DNA from: Spirosoma sp. KCTC 42546
GTDB taxonomy: Bacteria > Bacteroidota > Bacteroidia > Cytophagales > Spirosomataceae
Assembly: GCF_006965485.1 (NCBI RefSeq)
Contig: NZ_CP041360.1
Location: 6,304,501-6,368,500, forward strand
Length of the DNA: 64,000 nt
Direction: 5' to 3'
A model generated the notes under the pieces. It worked only from the letters and a program-made list of their open reading frames with translations. It ran no database searches and had not been told where the DNA came from. Below, piece by piece: positions 1 to 8,778 of this stretch; positions within the stretch are counted from its first letter, which is position 1, and the number at the start of each line of letters is the position of its first letter. Position numbers and translations under genes: made by a program.

Positions 1-633
1 AAAAGGTGGCCCTGGAGGAGGGCCAGCCGGATTGGGATTGGCGATACCCGGCACGGCCGTTACGACACCTAATTGCCCGGTTTTAGACCGGCGAATAATG
101 GCGTTGGCGGCTGCATCGGAGAAGTAGAGCGCTCCATCTGGGCCCAAGGTCATGTTATATAAATGGGATTCGCCGGTATCCTCGGTGAAGGTATAGTCAA
201 TGACGAATTTCTGAATGTTTTCGGGCGTCAGACTAGACGCCGGAATGGGCGCATCGCCGGTTTTGTATGCGCTGATATTGAACGTATAGAGGCCTTTGGC
301 ATTCAGAATGTAAAGCACACCATCGGCGGCCAGTAGGTGGTCCGTCGCGTCCAGCTCATTATCGGGGCGTGTAAAGGAATACAATCCGGTAATGATCGGA
401 TGCACTTTCCCATCCGGCGTGATTTCCGAGACGCGGCCATCATTGTTACCCGTGCCTTGTTCCGTGACGAAGACTCGTCCAGTGGCATCAGTCTCTACGC
501 CAATTACTCCCACTAAGCCGGTTGCCAACGTGGTCATTGTGGGCTGAACTATCGAGGGAATCCGGTGATCCTGGCATCCTGTGAGTAGGCTACCCGCCAG
601 AAATAAACTTAAAAGGGGTCGTTTGTAGTGCAT
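1..633 (-). CDS. ScyD/ScyE-like beta-propeller lipoprotein (3' end outside window)
   Basis: The frame opens with ATG at 633 and stays open to the window edge, giving 211 codons of a longer protein. The N-terminus is a lipoprotein signal: a basic start, a leucine-rich core, then LLTGC with the lipobox cysteine near residue 20. The rest has repeats of the type GVIGVETDATGRVFVTEQG and LYNMTLGPDGALYFSDAAAN, typical of NHL/SMP30-like propellers and specifically like the ScyD/ScyE family. It is probably anchored in the outer or inner membrane facing the periplasm. It lies 45 bp after the hemerythrin gene on the same strand and so probably ends or continues that operon. The substrate is unknown, and the propeller call is better supported than the subfamily. 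Confidence 0.7.
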   Translation of the reverse strand, partial: MHYKRPLLSLFLAGSLLTGCQDHRIPSIVQPTMTTLATGLVGVIGVETDATGRVFVTEQGTGNNDGRVSEITPDGKVHPIITGLYSFTRPDNELDATDHLLAADGVLYILNAKGLYTFNISAYKTGDAPIPASSLTPENIQKFVIDYTFTEDTGESHLYNMTLGPDGALYFSDAAANAIIRRSKTGQLGVVTAVPGIANPNPAGPPPGPPF

Positions 634-678
634 AACTTGAGTTGTTTAGAGAAAAAATAGGTAGATTGAAAAGTTAAG

Positions 679-1383
679 TCAGGCCAGCGCGGCCTGCACG
701 TTCGTGAATCGCTCGGCCGATAGCTCCTCCTGGGCCAGTTGCCAAAAATGATCGTATACTGCCTGGGGAGCCCCTTGTTTTACGCCCGACAGCCAGGCAA
801 TTACTTCCTTATCGTTGATGGATCGCATCATCCAGCGGCTCTCGGCCATCAGCGTCTGAGGGGGAATTGACGCTATAATCGCCTGTTCCATCTGCCGAAT
901 CTCAGCGTCGGAATAATGCTTCCAGAGTAGTTCGATCAAGACGGTCTCTTCCTTATTCATATGGTAGAGATTAAAGGCGATAAATTCATGGAAGGCAAAC
1001 AGGATCTGCTGGCCAATGGCTTCACGCTGGTTGCCGGAGGTGGCGGTTTCCCACGCCCGTATGTGATCGAAGAGCGTCTGGGTCAGTTGGTGATCGATCT
1101 CGTGATCTTTTTCCAGTTCATCAATGAGTTGCGCCTGATAGTGGCGAATGTAAGGCAGAATAAAGCGGTCCTCATTCTCGGCGTGTTCATCGAAAAACAG
1201 GAGTAACTGATGTAATGGCTCAATGGCCTTGCTGGCTTGTGGCCCAGAAAAATCGGTTTGTTGTAAGCGAAGCGCTGTATCATACAGCATGCCCCGCAGC
1301 CCTTTGTGAATTTGGGTGAAGACGTTGTGTCGTTGATCTTGCATGGGTTTTAACAGGTATGTATTGGTCTGATTAGTTGACAA
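679..1383 (-). CDS. Hemerythrin-domain protein
   Basis: This 234-residue cytosolic protein has the helical-bundle HHE pattern over residues 20-150. Candidate diiron ligands are H26, H67 with E71 or E72 in DEHAENEDRF, H94 and H98 in EKDHEIDHQL, H132 in FHEF, and H141 with E145 in YHMNKEE. Such domains bind O2, or act in iron, NO or peroxide handling. The C-terminal 80 residues (WMMRSINDKEVIAWLSGV onward) form an extra helical part without a recognised function. The gene starts 32 bp after the giant glycine-rich gene and precedes the ScyD-like lipoprotein, so it is probably co-transcribed. The family is clear; whether it stores, senses or detoxifies cannot be told. Confidence 0.85.
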   Translation of the reverse strand: MSTNQTNTYLLKPMQDQRHNVFTQIHKGLRGMLYDTALRLQQTDFSGPQASKAIEPLHQLLLFFDEHAENEDRFILPYIRHYQAQLIDELEKDHEIDHQLTQTLFDHIRAWETATSGNQREAIGQQILFAFHEFIAFNLYHMNKEETVLIELLWKHYSDAEIRQMEQAIIASIPPQTLMAESRWMMRSINDKEVIAWLSGVKQGAPQAVYDHFWQLAQEELSAERFTNVQAALA

Positions 1384-1415
1384 TTGAGTTGATTGCTCAT
1401 TGGGTACGGCCCAAC

Positions 1416-4400
1416 TTACAAGGCTTGAATAATGCGGGCATACACATTGTTGAGCCGATTCACATCGTACCCTCCGCCACTGTCGTCGGCTACGTTCACC
1501 GTGATGTTGGACACACTCCCCGAGTTGGCACTCGTTCGGGTGATGCGAACGCCCAGACTCACCGTACTGTTAGCTCCCACCCCCTGGCCCTCATTAATCA
1601 TCAGACTCAGTTGCCGACCCATCACCGAACTGCCTTGATGCCACCGGGCATTATCGACCGCCACCGGGTTGGCACTCCCCCCCGACACGCTGATAGTAGT
1701 CAGCGTGTTGTCGAAGTTGACGCTGTAGCCAGGGGGGACGCTAATGGTCATCACGATGGCCCCACGGGCGGCTGTCCCGTTGACCTCCTGAAGCTGGAGC
1801 AGCAAGCCCTTGGTTTCTCCCGCCGAAAAGTTGGCATCGGGCAGACTAACGATGGCCGTCAGGTCGGGACCGCTCAGGGCCGTCACGCTCACCAGGGCAC
1901 TTTGGCTACAGTTCCCACTGGTGGCCACGACGGTAAACGTTTGCACCCCGGCCGTGGTTAAGCGGGCCAGCACCGCCGAACTCGTGGCGGGGCTGGTCAG
2001 GGAGGCCGAGCCAGGGGCGCTCCACTGGTAGGAGAGTGGACCGGCGGCTCCACTGGCCGAAGCGGTCAGGCTGACCACCACACCTACATTGGCCTGAGGC
2101 AGAGATGCCCCCACCGTGAGGGTCAGTGCCGATTGGCAGTCCGATTGGCGCTCACTCTCGTAGGCCCCCATGTCGATGGTCGTTTGCTGAATCCGGCTAT
2201 TCCCCCCCAGATCGGTGGCCGGTCCCCCCGCCGTCTGGTAGGCCCCGTTGTCGCCCGCATTGATGGCTGGCGAGCCCGCTCCTAAAAGCAAGCTGGTGGG
2301 ACTGGCAAAAGGCGAGCTGGCCGTGGTTCGGTTATTACCAGCGTCCGTGTAGCCTGTGACGGAAGCCTCCAGCAGACTGTAGCGGGCCGACAGGGTCACC
2401 TCACCCGTGTTGGAGAAGGTAGTGGCTCCCCCATTGTCAAACAGCACGCTGTTGGCCAGCGTTAGCCCGATGGGGCCACCAGCTGGAGCCCCCCCCGGTA
2501 TGGAGGTTGCATTGTAGAGAGCGCCACCCTCCCCCGCCCGGTTGCCCGAAAACGAGCAGTTGGTGATAAGGGCATTGAGGACACTCGCCAATGCCGTGGC
2601 TTGCCAGATGGCGCCACCCTGGGTAGCGCTATTGCTCTGAAAGGCGCAGTTGGTGATCACCGGGCTTACGGTGTCCCCCTGCGCAACGTTAACGATAGCT
2701 CCGCCCCATTGGGTAGCACTATTGCCCGCAAAGAAACAGTTGGTGATCACCGGACGGCTGTTGCCACTGGCCGTAAGGTTGGCGATGGCTCCTCCCGCGG
2801 AAGCCGTCGTGTTTTGCTCGAAGCGACAGTTACTGATGACTGGACTGGCCGCACCACCCAGCCCATAATTTAGGATGGCTCCGCCTATGCTAGCCGAATA
2901 GTTGTTAATAAAGAACAGGTTGTTCAGCGTGGGGCTACTGCTGCCTGAATTGGCAATGTTCGACAGCCCTCCCCCGACGACAGCGCCTGCATTACCCTCG
3001 GCCCGGCCACCGGTGATGACAAAGCCATCCAGCACGGTGGTGGGAGCGAGGTCTATCCCTGCAACGACCACCTGACTGTTATCCAGGGCGTTACCCGGCT
3101 GGCCAATATCCCCACTCAGAGTGCTGCTGCTGGGCTGCGATGCCCCACCCGAACCCATATTGGGATTGACTGAAGGGCGCTGGGAGAGGATGGTTTCGTT
3201 GCCCACAAACCCCCCGTAGAGGGCCACCCCGGAGAGCAGTGAAAAGTAAACATTGCGGTCACCGGTGGGAGTGGGTTTGTAAACGCCCCCGGCCACCCAA
3301 ATTTCCTTGAGATTATTCGCGCAGGCGTTGCCCGCACTGAGAGCAGATTGCAGATCGGTAAAGGCATTGGCCCAGTCCAGGCCCGTGTTGCCCCCTGTAG
3401 CGCTGGCGTTGACGTAAAAACGGGCGGGCACCACGGGCCCAACCGTCAGACTAAAGGCGGTACTGGTCAGACTGAGTCCTCCCCCGGTAATCACCACCAC
3501 GTAGCTACCCGCATCCGTGGGATTAGCCGAGGCCAGCGAGAGGGTAGCCGAGGTCTGGCCCGAAACCAGGGTGTTGTTCTTGTACCACTGGTAGGCGGTG
3601 GGTGTGCCCGAAACGCCCACGCTCACACTGACGGAGTTGTCCGCACAGACCAACAGGCTGGCTGGGGGCTGGCTGGTGATGCTAAACGGAGCCACATTGA
3701 TTACGTAGGGAGTCCCAATGCCTGTGCAGCCATTGGCATCGGTGGCCTCAATGACGACCGTAAAACTGCCGGTTTGGGTTGGGCTTCCTGACAATCGGCC
3801 ATCAGCCGACAGACTAAGGCCCGGCGGCAGACTCCCGCTGACGACGCTAAAGCTGCGGGGAGAAACGCCCCCCGAGGCCGTGAAGGCTTGACTCACCGCC
3901 TGATCCACCAAAAAAGATGACGTGGCCGGATTGGCAACGGCAATCCCAAGACTGGTCACCGTCGTGGTGGCCGATCGAGTGCAACCGTTCAGTGAACCCA
4001 CCACTGCATAGGTGCCCGGACTGTTCACGACCAGCGTGTTACTGGCCGGATCACCAGCTATCGTTAGGTTCCCTGTAGTAAAGGTATAGGAGGTCGCTCC
4101 CGATGCCGTCAGGGTAACACTGGGCTGGGCGCAGGTAAGCGGACCGTTATTGGTTAAACTCACCGTGGGCCTCGGGTTGATTGTAACACTAGCCTGACCA
4201 CTCAGGTTACTGACCGGGGCAAAGCCCTGGTCATCAAGCAGTGATTCAATGGTCAAATACAAGTAAGAGCGGGGAATATCTATCGTGCTGACAGGGATCG
4301 AGAAGGTTGACCCGCTGCCTGTGCCCACTGTACCATTGCTGAGCACGATCGTCCAGTTGCCTTTGGCGTTAATGGTGCCCTCTATGTTCGCGGACGAGCC

Positions 4401-7400
4401 ATCGCAGATCGCCAGACTGGTGGTTGTGATGGCTGCAGTAGCTGTGTTTTGGCTAAAGTCAATGGTGGCTATGCCATCCCGGTTCCGACTGATTCCGCCG
4501 ATACCCGGCGTTACGCTGGTGTTACTGCCAGCGGGACTCACATACGAATAGCCTCCCGTGGCTCCTCCATTAGACGGAAACACACTATCTCCGCCATGAC
4601 CCCCACCATAACCTCCGCCCCCGCCACCAACCGGTCTCAACGGGGATGCGTCACGTCCGCCTATGGCCCCACCACCCCCAAAACCACTACCGCCAAACCC
4701 ATTAATAGAACCGTCGTTATATGTCCCGCCGACACTTAGGGCCGTTAAGCTGGCGGCTCCACCGCCCGTGCCTCCCGGACTGTAGCCGCTGATCCCATTG
4801 CCCCCTGGCCCATCCAGGCCACCACCGCCACCGCCACCACTGTAATTACCGTCAGCGGAAATACCATTTTGCCCCCCCTCTCCACCGGTACTGGGACCAA
4901 GGCCCTGGCCACCACCACCCGGCGTTATGTTTCTTCGCCCGCCACCGCCACCACCGCCAGCAGCCACCAGGAGCGTTTGGGTACCGCTATGAGTCAGCAC
5001 CACCGCCGATCCACCACCGCCACCGCCACCGCTACCGTTACCATCGCCCCCGAGGCCCAACTTACCACTCTGACCAACCATCACTGTTAAGAGATCGCCA
5101 CTCTGAACCGTATAAGACCCCTCAACACGGGCCCCAGTGCCGCCGATCGAATACGCCCCCCCATCTCCGCCCCGGGCCGTCAACCAGACTCGGTAAGGAC
5201 CACCAGCCGGGACAGTGTAGGTGTAGAGACCGGGGGTAGTGTACGTGGCGACCAAACTCATGTCGATCGGCTGCGTTACATTCACTTCGTACGGAGCACC
5301 AAGGCCCGGGCAGCCATTGGCATCGGTGGCCTGAATGACGGCCGTAAAACTACCAATCTGGGTTGGGCTTCCTGACAACTGGCCATCAGCCGACAGACTC
5401 AGTCCCGGCGGAAGACTCCCGCTGACCACACTAAAGCTGCGAGGAGAAACGCCCCCCGAGGCCGTGAAGGCTTGACTCACCGCCTGACCCACTACGAAAA
5501 GCGTCGTGGCCGGATTGACAACGGTCACCGTGGCAACACTAGTCACCGTTGTGGTGGCCGAGTTCGTGCAACCGTTCTGGGAGACGCCCACCACGGAATA
5601 GGTGCCCAGACTGGTCACGACCCGGATGTTACTGGCCGGATCACCAGCCAGCGGTAGGCTTCCCGTAGTAAAGGTATAGGAGGTCGCTCCCGATGCCGTC
5701 AGGGTGACACTGGACTGGGTGCAGGTAAGCGGACCATTACTGGTTAAACTCACCGTAGGCACCGGTTTGATTTCAGTAACACTAGCCTGACCACTCAGGT
5801 TACTGACCGGGGCAAAGCCCTGGTCATCAAGCAGCGATTCAATGGTGTACGTGGTGGGGCTGGCCGGGCTGACAGGAATCGAGAAACTGGTCCCGCTGCC
5901 CGTGGTCGTTAGGCCGTTAGTCAGCACCAGGGTCCAGCTGCCTGTGGCGCTAACGGTGCCCTCTATGTTCGAGGGCGTGCCCTGGCAGACCGCTAGGTTG
6001 GTGGTTGTGATGGCTGCGGTAGCCGTATTTTGGCCAAAACCAATGGTGGCTACGCCCTCCCGGTTCCGACTGGCTCCGCCGATACCCGGCGTTACGCTGG
6101 TGTTACTGCCAGCGGGACTCACATACGAATAGCCTCCCGTAGCTCCATCAACCGGAGCTCCATTATCTCCGCCATGACCACCACCATAACCTCCGCCCCC
6201 ACCACCGACTGGTCTCCCTGGGAGTGAGTCACCTCCGCCCACGCCCCCACCACCCCCAAAACCACTACCTCCAGCCCCATCATCAGAACTTCTATACGGC
6301 CCGCCGGAACTTGGGGCCGTTAAGCTGGCGGCTCCACCGCCCGTGCCTCCCGGATCGAAACCGCTGCCCCCATTGGCCCCTGGCGCATCCAGACCACCAC
6401 CACCACCGCCACCACTGTAATTACCAGTTGATCGGCCACCTACTCCACCGGTACTGGGGCCAAGGCCCTGGCCACCACCACCCGGCGTTATGTTTACTTG
6501 TCCACCACCGCCACCACCGCCAGCAGCCACCAGGAGCGTTTGGGTACCGCTATGGGTCAACACGATCGCTGAACCACCACCGCCACCACCACCGCCCCTA
6601 CTGAAGAGCCTGCCACTCTGGCCAACAATCACCGTTAAGAGATCGCCACTCTGAACAAAATAAGACCCCTCAACACGGGACCCAGTGCCGCCGAGCGACT
6701 GCGCCCCCCCATCTCCGCCCCGGGCCGTCAACCAGACTCGGTAAGGACCACCCGCCGGGACAGTGTAGGTGTAGAGACCGGGGGTAGTGTATGTGAGGGC
6801 CGGACCTGTGAAGGTAGACTGGGTTACATTCACTTCGTACGGAGCACCAAGGCCTGGGCAGCCATTGGCATCGGTGGCCTGAATGACGACCGGAAAATTA
6901 CCGGTCTGGGTTGGGCTTCCTGACAACTGACCATCAGCCGACAGACTCAATCCCGGCGGAAGACTTCCGCTGACGACGCTAAAGCTGCGAGGAGAAACGC
7001 CCCCCGAGGCCGTGAAGGCTTGACTCACCGCCTGACCCACTACGAAAAACGTCGTGGCCGGATTGACAACGGTCACCGTGGCAACACTGGTCACCGTTGT
7101 GGTGGCCGATCTGATGCAACCGTCCAGGGAGCCCACCACGGAATAGGTGCCCGGACTAGTCACGACCCGGATGTTACTGGCCGGATCACCAGCTATCGTT
7201 AGGCTTCCCGTAGTAAAGGTATAGGAGGTCGCTCCCGATGCCGTCAGGGTAACACTGGACTGGGTGCAGGTAAGCGGACCATTACTGGTCAAACTCATCG
7301 TGGGCGAAATTATGACAGCAGCCGTTCCCGTTAGCTTGTTAGCATCGGCCAATCCCTGTTGATCGGTTAGGAAAGCAATGTTGTAAGTGGTTGACATGAC

Positions 7401-8492
7401 CGGACTGACCGGAATCGAGAAGGTTGACCCGCTGCCTGTACCCACTGTCCCATCGCTGAGCACCAGGGTCCAGCTGCCCGTGGCACTGACCGTGCCTTGT
7501 AGGTTGGTCGAAAAGCCCGGACAAATACTCTGGTTGACCGGGGTAAGGGCTGCGGTAGCTGTGTTGTTGGGAAACGAAAGAATCACTAAACCGTCCTTGT
7601 TTTTACTGGCACCATCGGCCCCCGGCGTTACGGTGGTGGCACTACCTGCAGGACTTACAAACGAGTAGCCACCCTGGGCATTCAAAACGGCTTGTGGGGT
7701 AGAAAAGGCTCCCGCCCCATTTCCCCCTCCATACCCACCACCGCCACCCCCGGCAGCTTGGGGAGGGTGTGAGTCATATCCGCCCACGCCCCCGCCACCC
7801 CCAAAGCCACTCCCGCCAGCTCCATTTGCACCGGAATTGCCACCGGGACTGATGGCCGTTAAACTGGCGCGCCCCCCGCCAATACCACCCGGATTAAAAC
7901 CTGCAGTACCATTGCCCCCCGGCCCATCCAGTCCTCCCCCGCCACCACTACCACTGTAATTGCCACCCGTTGGTCCACCTGCACCGGCAGAACTCGTTCC
8001 AATGCCCCGCCCGCCCAAGCCTTGTATCGTTTCCATAGGAAAATTTCCTCCCTGATTAGTTCCTCCCCCACCACCACCCCCAGCGGCTAGTAACAGGGTG
8101 GGGGTTCCATTATGCGTCAATATCACCGCCGACCCACCGCCACCACCGCCATTTGCTGGATTACCAGGATTACCAGTAACGGGCACACCGCTTTGGCCAA
8201 TGATGAGGGTTACTACATCTCCACTCTGAGCAGTGAAGGTTCCACCAACACGGGCCCCACTGCCTCCATTTCCATCTCCTCCCCCGTCTCCGCCCTGGGC
8301 CGTTAATTTAATCTGGAAAGGGCCACCCGCCGGAACGGTGTAGGTGTAGAGACCAGGGGTGGCGTAGATGCCACCGGACTGGGCCAGCATGGGATGACTG
8401 GACAGCATAAAAGCCAGCCCCACGAGCAGGGAGGTGGCCGAATAAACAAGTCGCTGAAGAGCGGGGTGAGTGAGCCGGAAAGGTAGTTTCAT
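1416..8492 (-). CDS. Giant secreted glycine-rich repeat protein (2358 aa)
   Basis: A Sec-type signal peptide (residues 1-38, ending MLAQ) is followed by three modules of about 518 residues starting near 46, 564 and 1081. Each opens with ATPGLYTYTVPAGGP or a close variant, runs through a glycine-rich stretch of about 200 residues (GGGGGG runs, as in ALK/LTK-type Gly-rich domains), then an Ig-like part and a putative-Ig (He_PIG) domain with GSLPPGLSLSADGQLSGSP. Residues about 1600-1690 are another Ig-like domain. From about 1690 (RFYVNASATGGNTG) there is a right-handed beta-helix of the Pmp / choice-of-anchor Q type, then a PKD-like domain, and from about 2209 a terminal domain shared with the neighbouring gene at 8779. 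No classical type IX sorting signal is visible. It is likely an exported matrix or adhesion protein. Its promoter carries the tandem operator also found before the cytochrome gene. Confidence 0.85.
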   Translation of the reverse strand: MKLPFRLTHPALQRLVYSATSLLVGLAFMLSSHPMLAQSGGIYATPGLYTYTVPAGGPFQIKLTAQGGDGGGDGNGGSGARVGGTFTAQSGDVVTLIIGQSGVPVTGNPGNPANGGGGGGSAVILTHNGTPTLLLAAGGGGGGGTNQGGNFPMETIQGLGGRGIGTSSAGAGGPTGGNYSGSGGGGGLDGPGGNGTAGFNPGGIGGGRASLTAISPGGNSGANGAGGSGFGGGGGVGGYDSHPPQAAGGGGGGYGGGNGAGAFSTPQAVLNAQGGYSFVSPAGSATTVTPGADGASKNKDGLVILSFPNNTATAALTPVNQSICPGFSTNLQGTVSATGSWTLVLSDGTVGTGSGSTFSIPVSPVMSTTYNIAFLTDQQGLADANKLTGTAAVIISPTMSLTSNGPLTCTQSSVTLTASGATSYTFTTGSLTIAGDPASNIRVVTSPGTYSVVGSLDGCIRSATTTVTSVATVTVVNPATTFFVVGQAVSQAFTASGGVSPRSFSVVSGSLPPGLSLSADGQLSGSPTQTGNFPVVIQATDANGCPGLGAPYEVNVTQSTFTGPALTYTTPGLYTYTVPAGGPYRVWLTARGGDGGAQSLGGTGSRVEGSYFVQSGDLLTVIVGQSGRLFSRGGGGGGGGSAIVLTHSGTQTLLVAAGGGGGGGQVNITPGGGGQGLGPSTGGVGGRSTGNYSGGGGGGGLDAPGANGGSGFDPGGTGGGAASLTAPSSGGPYRSSDDGAGGSGFGGGGGVGGGDSLPGRPVGGGGGGYGGGHGGDNGAPVDGATGGYSYVSPAGSNTSVTPGIGGASRNREGVATIGFGQNTATAAITTTNLAVCQGTPSNIEGTVSATGSWTLVLTNGLTTTGSGTSFSIPVSPASPTTYTIESLLDDQGFAPVSNLSGQASVTEIKPVPTVSLTSNGPLTCTQSSVTLTASGATSYTFTTGSLPLAGDPASNIRVVTSLGTYSVVGVSQNGCTNSATTTVTSVATVTVVNPATTLFVVGQAVSQAFTASGGVSPRSFSVVSGSLPPGLSLSADGQLSGSPTQIGSFTAVIQATDANGCPGLGAPYEVNVTQPIDMSLVATYTTPGLYTYTVPAGGPYRVWLTARGGDGGAYSIGGTGARVEGSYTVQSGDLLTVMVGQSGKLGLGGDGNGSGGGGGGGSAVVLTHSGTQTLLVAAGGGGGGGRRNITPGGGGQGLGPSTGGEGGQNGISADGNYSGGGGGGGLDGPGGNGISGYSPGGTGGGAASLTALSVGGTYNDGSINGFGGSGFGGGGAIGGRDASPLRPVGGGGGGYGGGHGGDSVFPSNGGATGGYSYVSPAGSNTSVTPGIGGISRNRDGIATIDFSQNTATAAITTTSLAICDGSSANIEGTINAKGNWTIVLSNGTVGTGSGSTFSIPVSTIDIPRSYLYLTIESLLDDQGFAPVSNLSGQASVTINPRPTVSLTNNGPLTCAQPSVTLTASGATSYTFTTGNLTIAGDPASNTLVVNSPGTYAVVGSLNGCTRSATTTVTSLGIAVANPATSSFLVDQAVSQAFTASGGVSPRSFSVVSGSLPPGLSLSADGRLSGSPTQTGSFTVVIEATDANGCTGIGTPYVINVAPFSITSQPPASLLVCADNSVSVSVGVSGTPTAYQWYKNNTLVSGQTSATLSLASANPTDAGSYVVVITGGGLSLTSTAFSLTVGPVVPARFYVNASATGGNTGLDWANAFTDLQSALSAGNACANNLKEIWVAGGVYKPTPTGDRNVYFSLLSGVALYGGFVGNETILSQRPSVNPNMGSGGASQPSSSTLSGDIGQPGNALDNSQVVVAGIDLAPTTVLDGFVITGGRAEGNAGAVVGGGLSNIANSGSSSPTLNNLFFINNYSASIGGAILNYGLGGAASPVISNCRFEQNTTASAGGAIANLTASGNSRPVITNCFFAGNSATQWGGAIVNVAQGDTVSPVITNCAFQSNSATQGGAIWQATALASVLNALITNCSFSGNRAGEGGALYNATSIPGGAPAGGPIGLTLANSVLFDNGGATTFSNTGEVTLSARYSLLEASVTGYTDAGNNRTTASSPFASPTSLLLGAGSPAINAGDNGAYQTAGGPATDLGGNSRIQQTTIDMGAYESERQSDCQSALTLTVGASLPQANVGVVVSLTASASGAAGPLSYQWSAPGSASLTSPATSSAVLARLTTAGVQTFTVVATSGNCSQSALVSVTALSGPDLTAIVSLPDANFSAGETKGLLLQLQEVNGTAARGAIVMTISVPPGYSVNFDNTLTTISVSGGSANPVAVDNARWHQGSSVMGRQLSLMINEGQGVGANSTVSLGVRITRTSANSGSVSNITVNVADDSGGGYDVNRLNNVYARIIQAL
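3700..8400 (-). repeat. Three tandem ~1.55-kb coding modules
   Basis: The giant gene contains three head-to-tail copies of a unit of about 1.55 kb, with boundaries near 8350, 6800, 5250 and 3700. The He_PIG and Ig-like parts are nearly identical at DNA level between copies, while the glycine-rich parts differ by short insertions and deletions. This makes the locus prone to recombination, copy-number change and assembly collapse. Confidence 0.8.
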
Positions 8493-8632
8493 AAACGTAT
8501 GTAGGGAAAGAAATGGGATGTACTCAACTAAATCGGATGCCGCGCCCGCGGCTTTTAGGCTGCGGGTGGAGACGTCGGTCGGGCCAGGTTCCTCCAGGAT
8601 GCAAGGCGGATCGTCCGCGTCTAAGGACAGGC

Positions 8633-8700
8633 CAAAACTAGGAGGCAGACACCCCGTCAGACGATAACAAATGGTCCAAATCCGATAAGAAATGATCCAA
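8633..8700 (-). promoter_or_regulatory. Promoter with tandem 17-bp operator for the giant gene
   Basis: Reading the minus strand, two direct repeats TTGGATCATTTCTTATC and TTGGACCATTTGTTATC (8663-8700) are spaced with a 21-bp period, two helical turns, as for AraC-type dimers. They are followed 22 nt later by TAGTTTTG (8633-8640), a Bacteroidota -7 box TAnnTTTG with no clear -33 TTG. The same layout with the same spacing occurs at 13659-13726. The leader of about 130 nt contains a short GC hairpin at 8539-8552. Confidence 0.75.
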
Positions 8701-8778
8701 AATGATGCCTAGAGGGCTGTCAAGACGGGTTAAGTGAGCGCAGTTCAGGATTAGTATAGGAAACGATCGCCAGGCCAC

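Noticed and set aside
1377..1961. A 194-codon plus-strand frame inside the giant gene
   Set aside because: It is antisense to the conserved terminal domain, with no family resemblance; GC-rich coding sequence commonly leaves the opposite strand open.
6224..6604. A His/Pro-rich plus-strand frame
   Set aside because: It is the complement of polyglycine codons in the giant gene and not a real histidine-rich protein.
4560..8300. Regularly spaced short repeats resembling a CRISPR array
   Set aside because: They are in-frame glycine codons and duplicated domains of a coding gene, without constant repeats and unique spacers.
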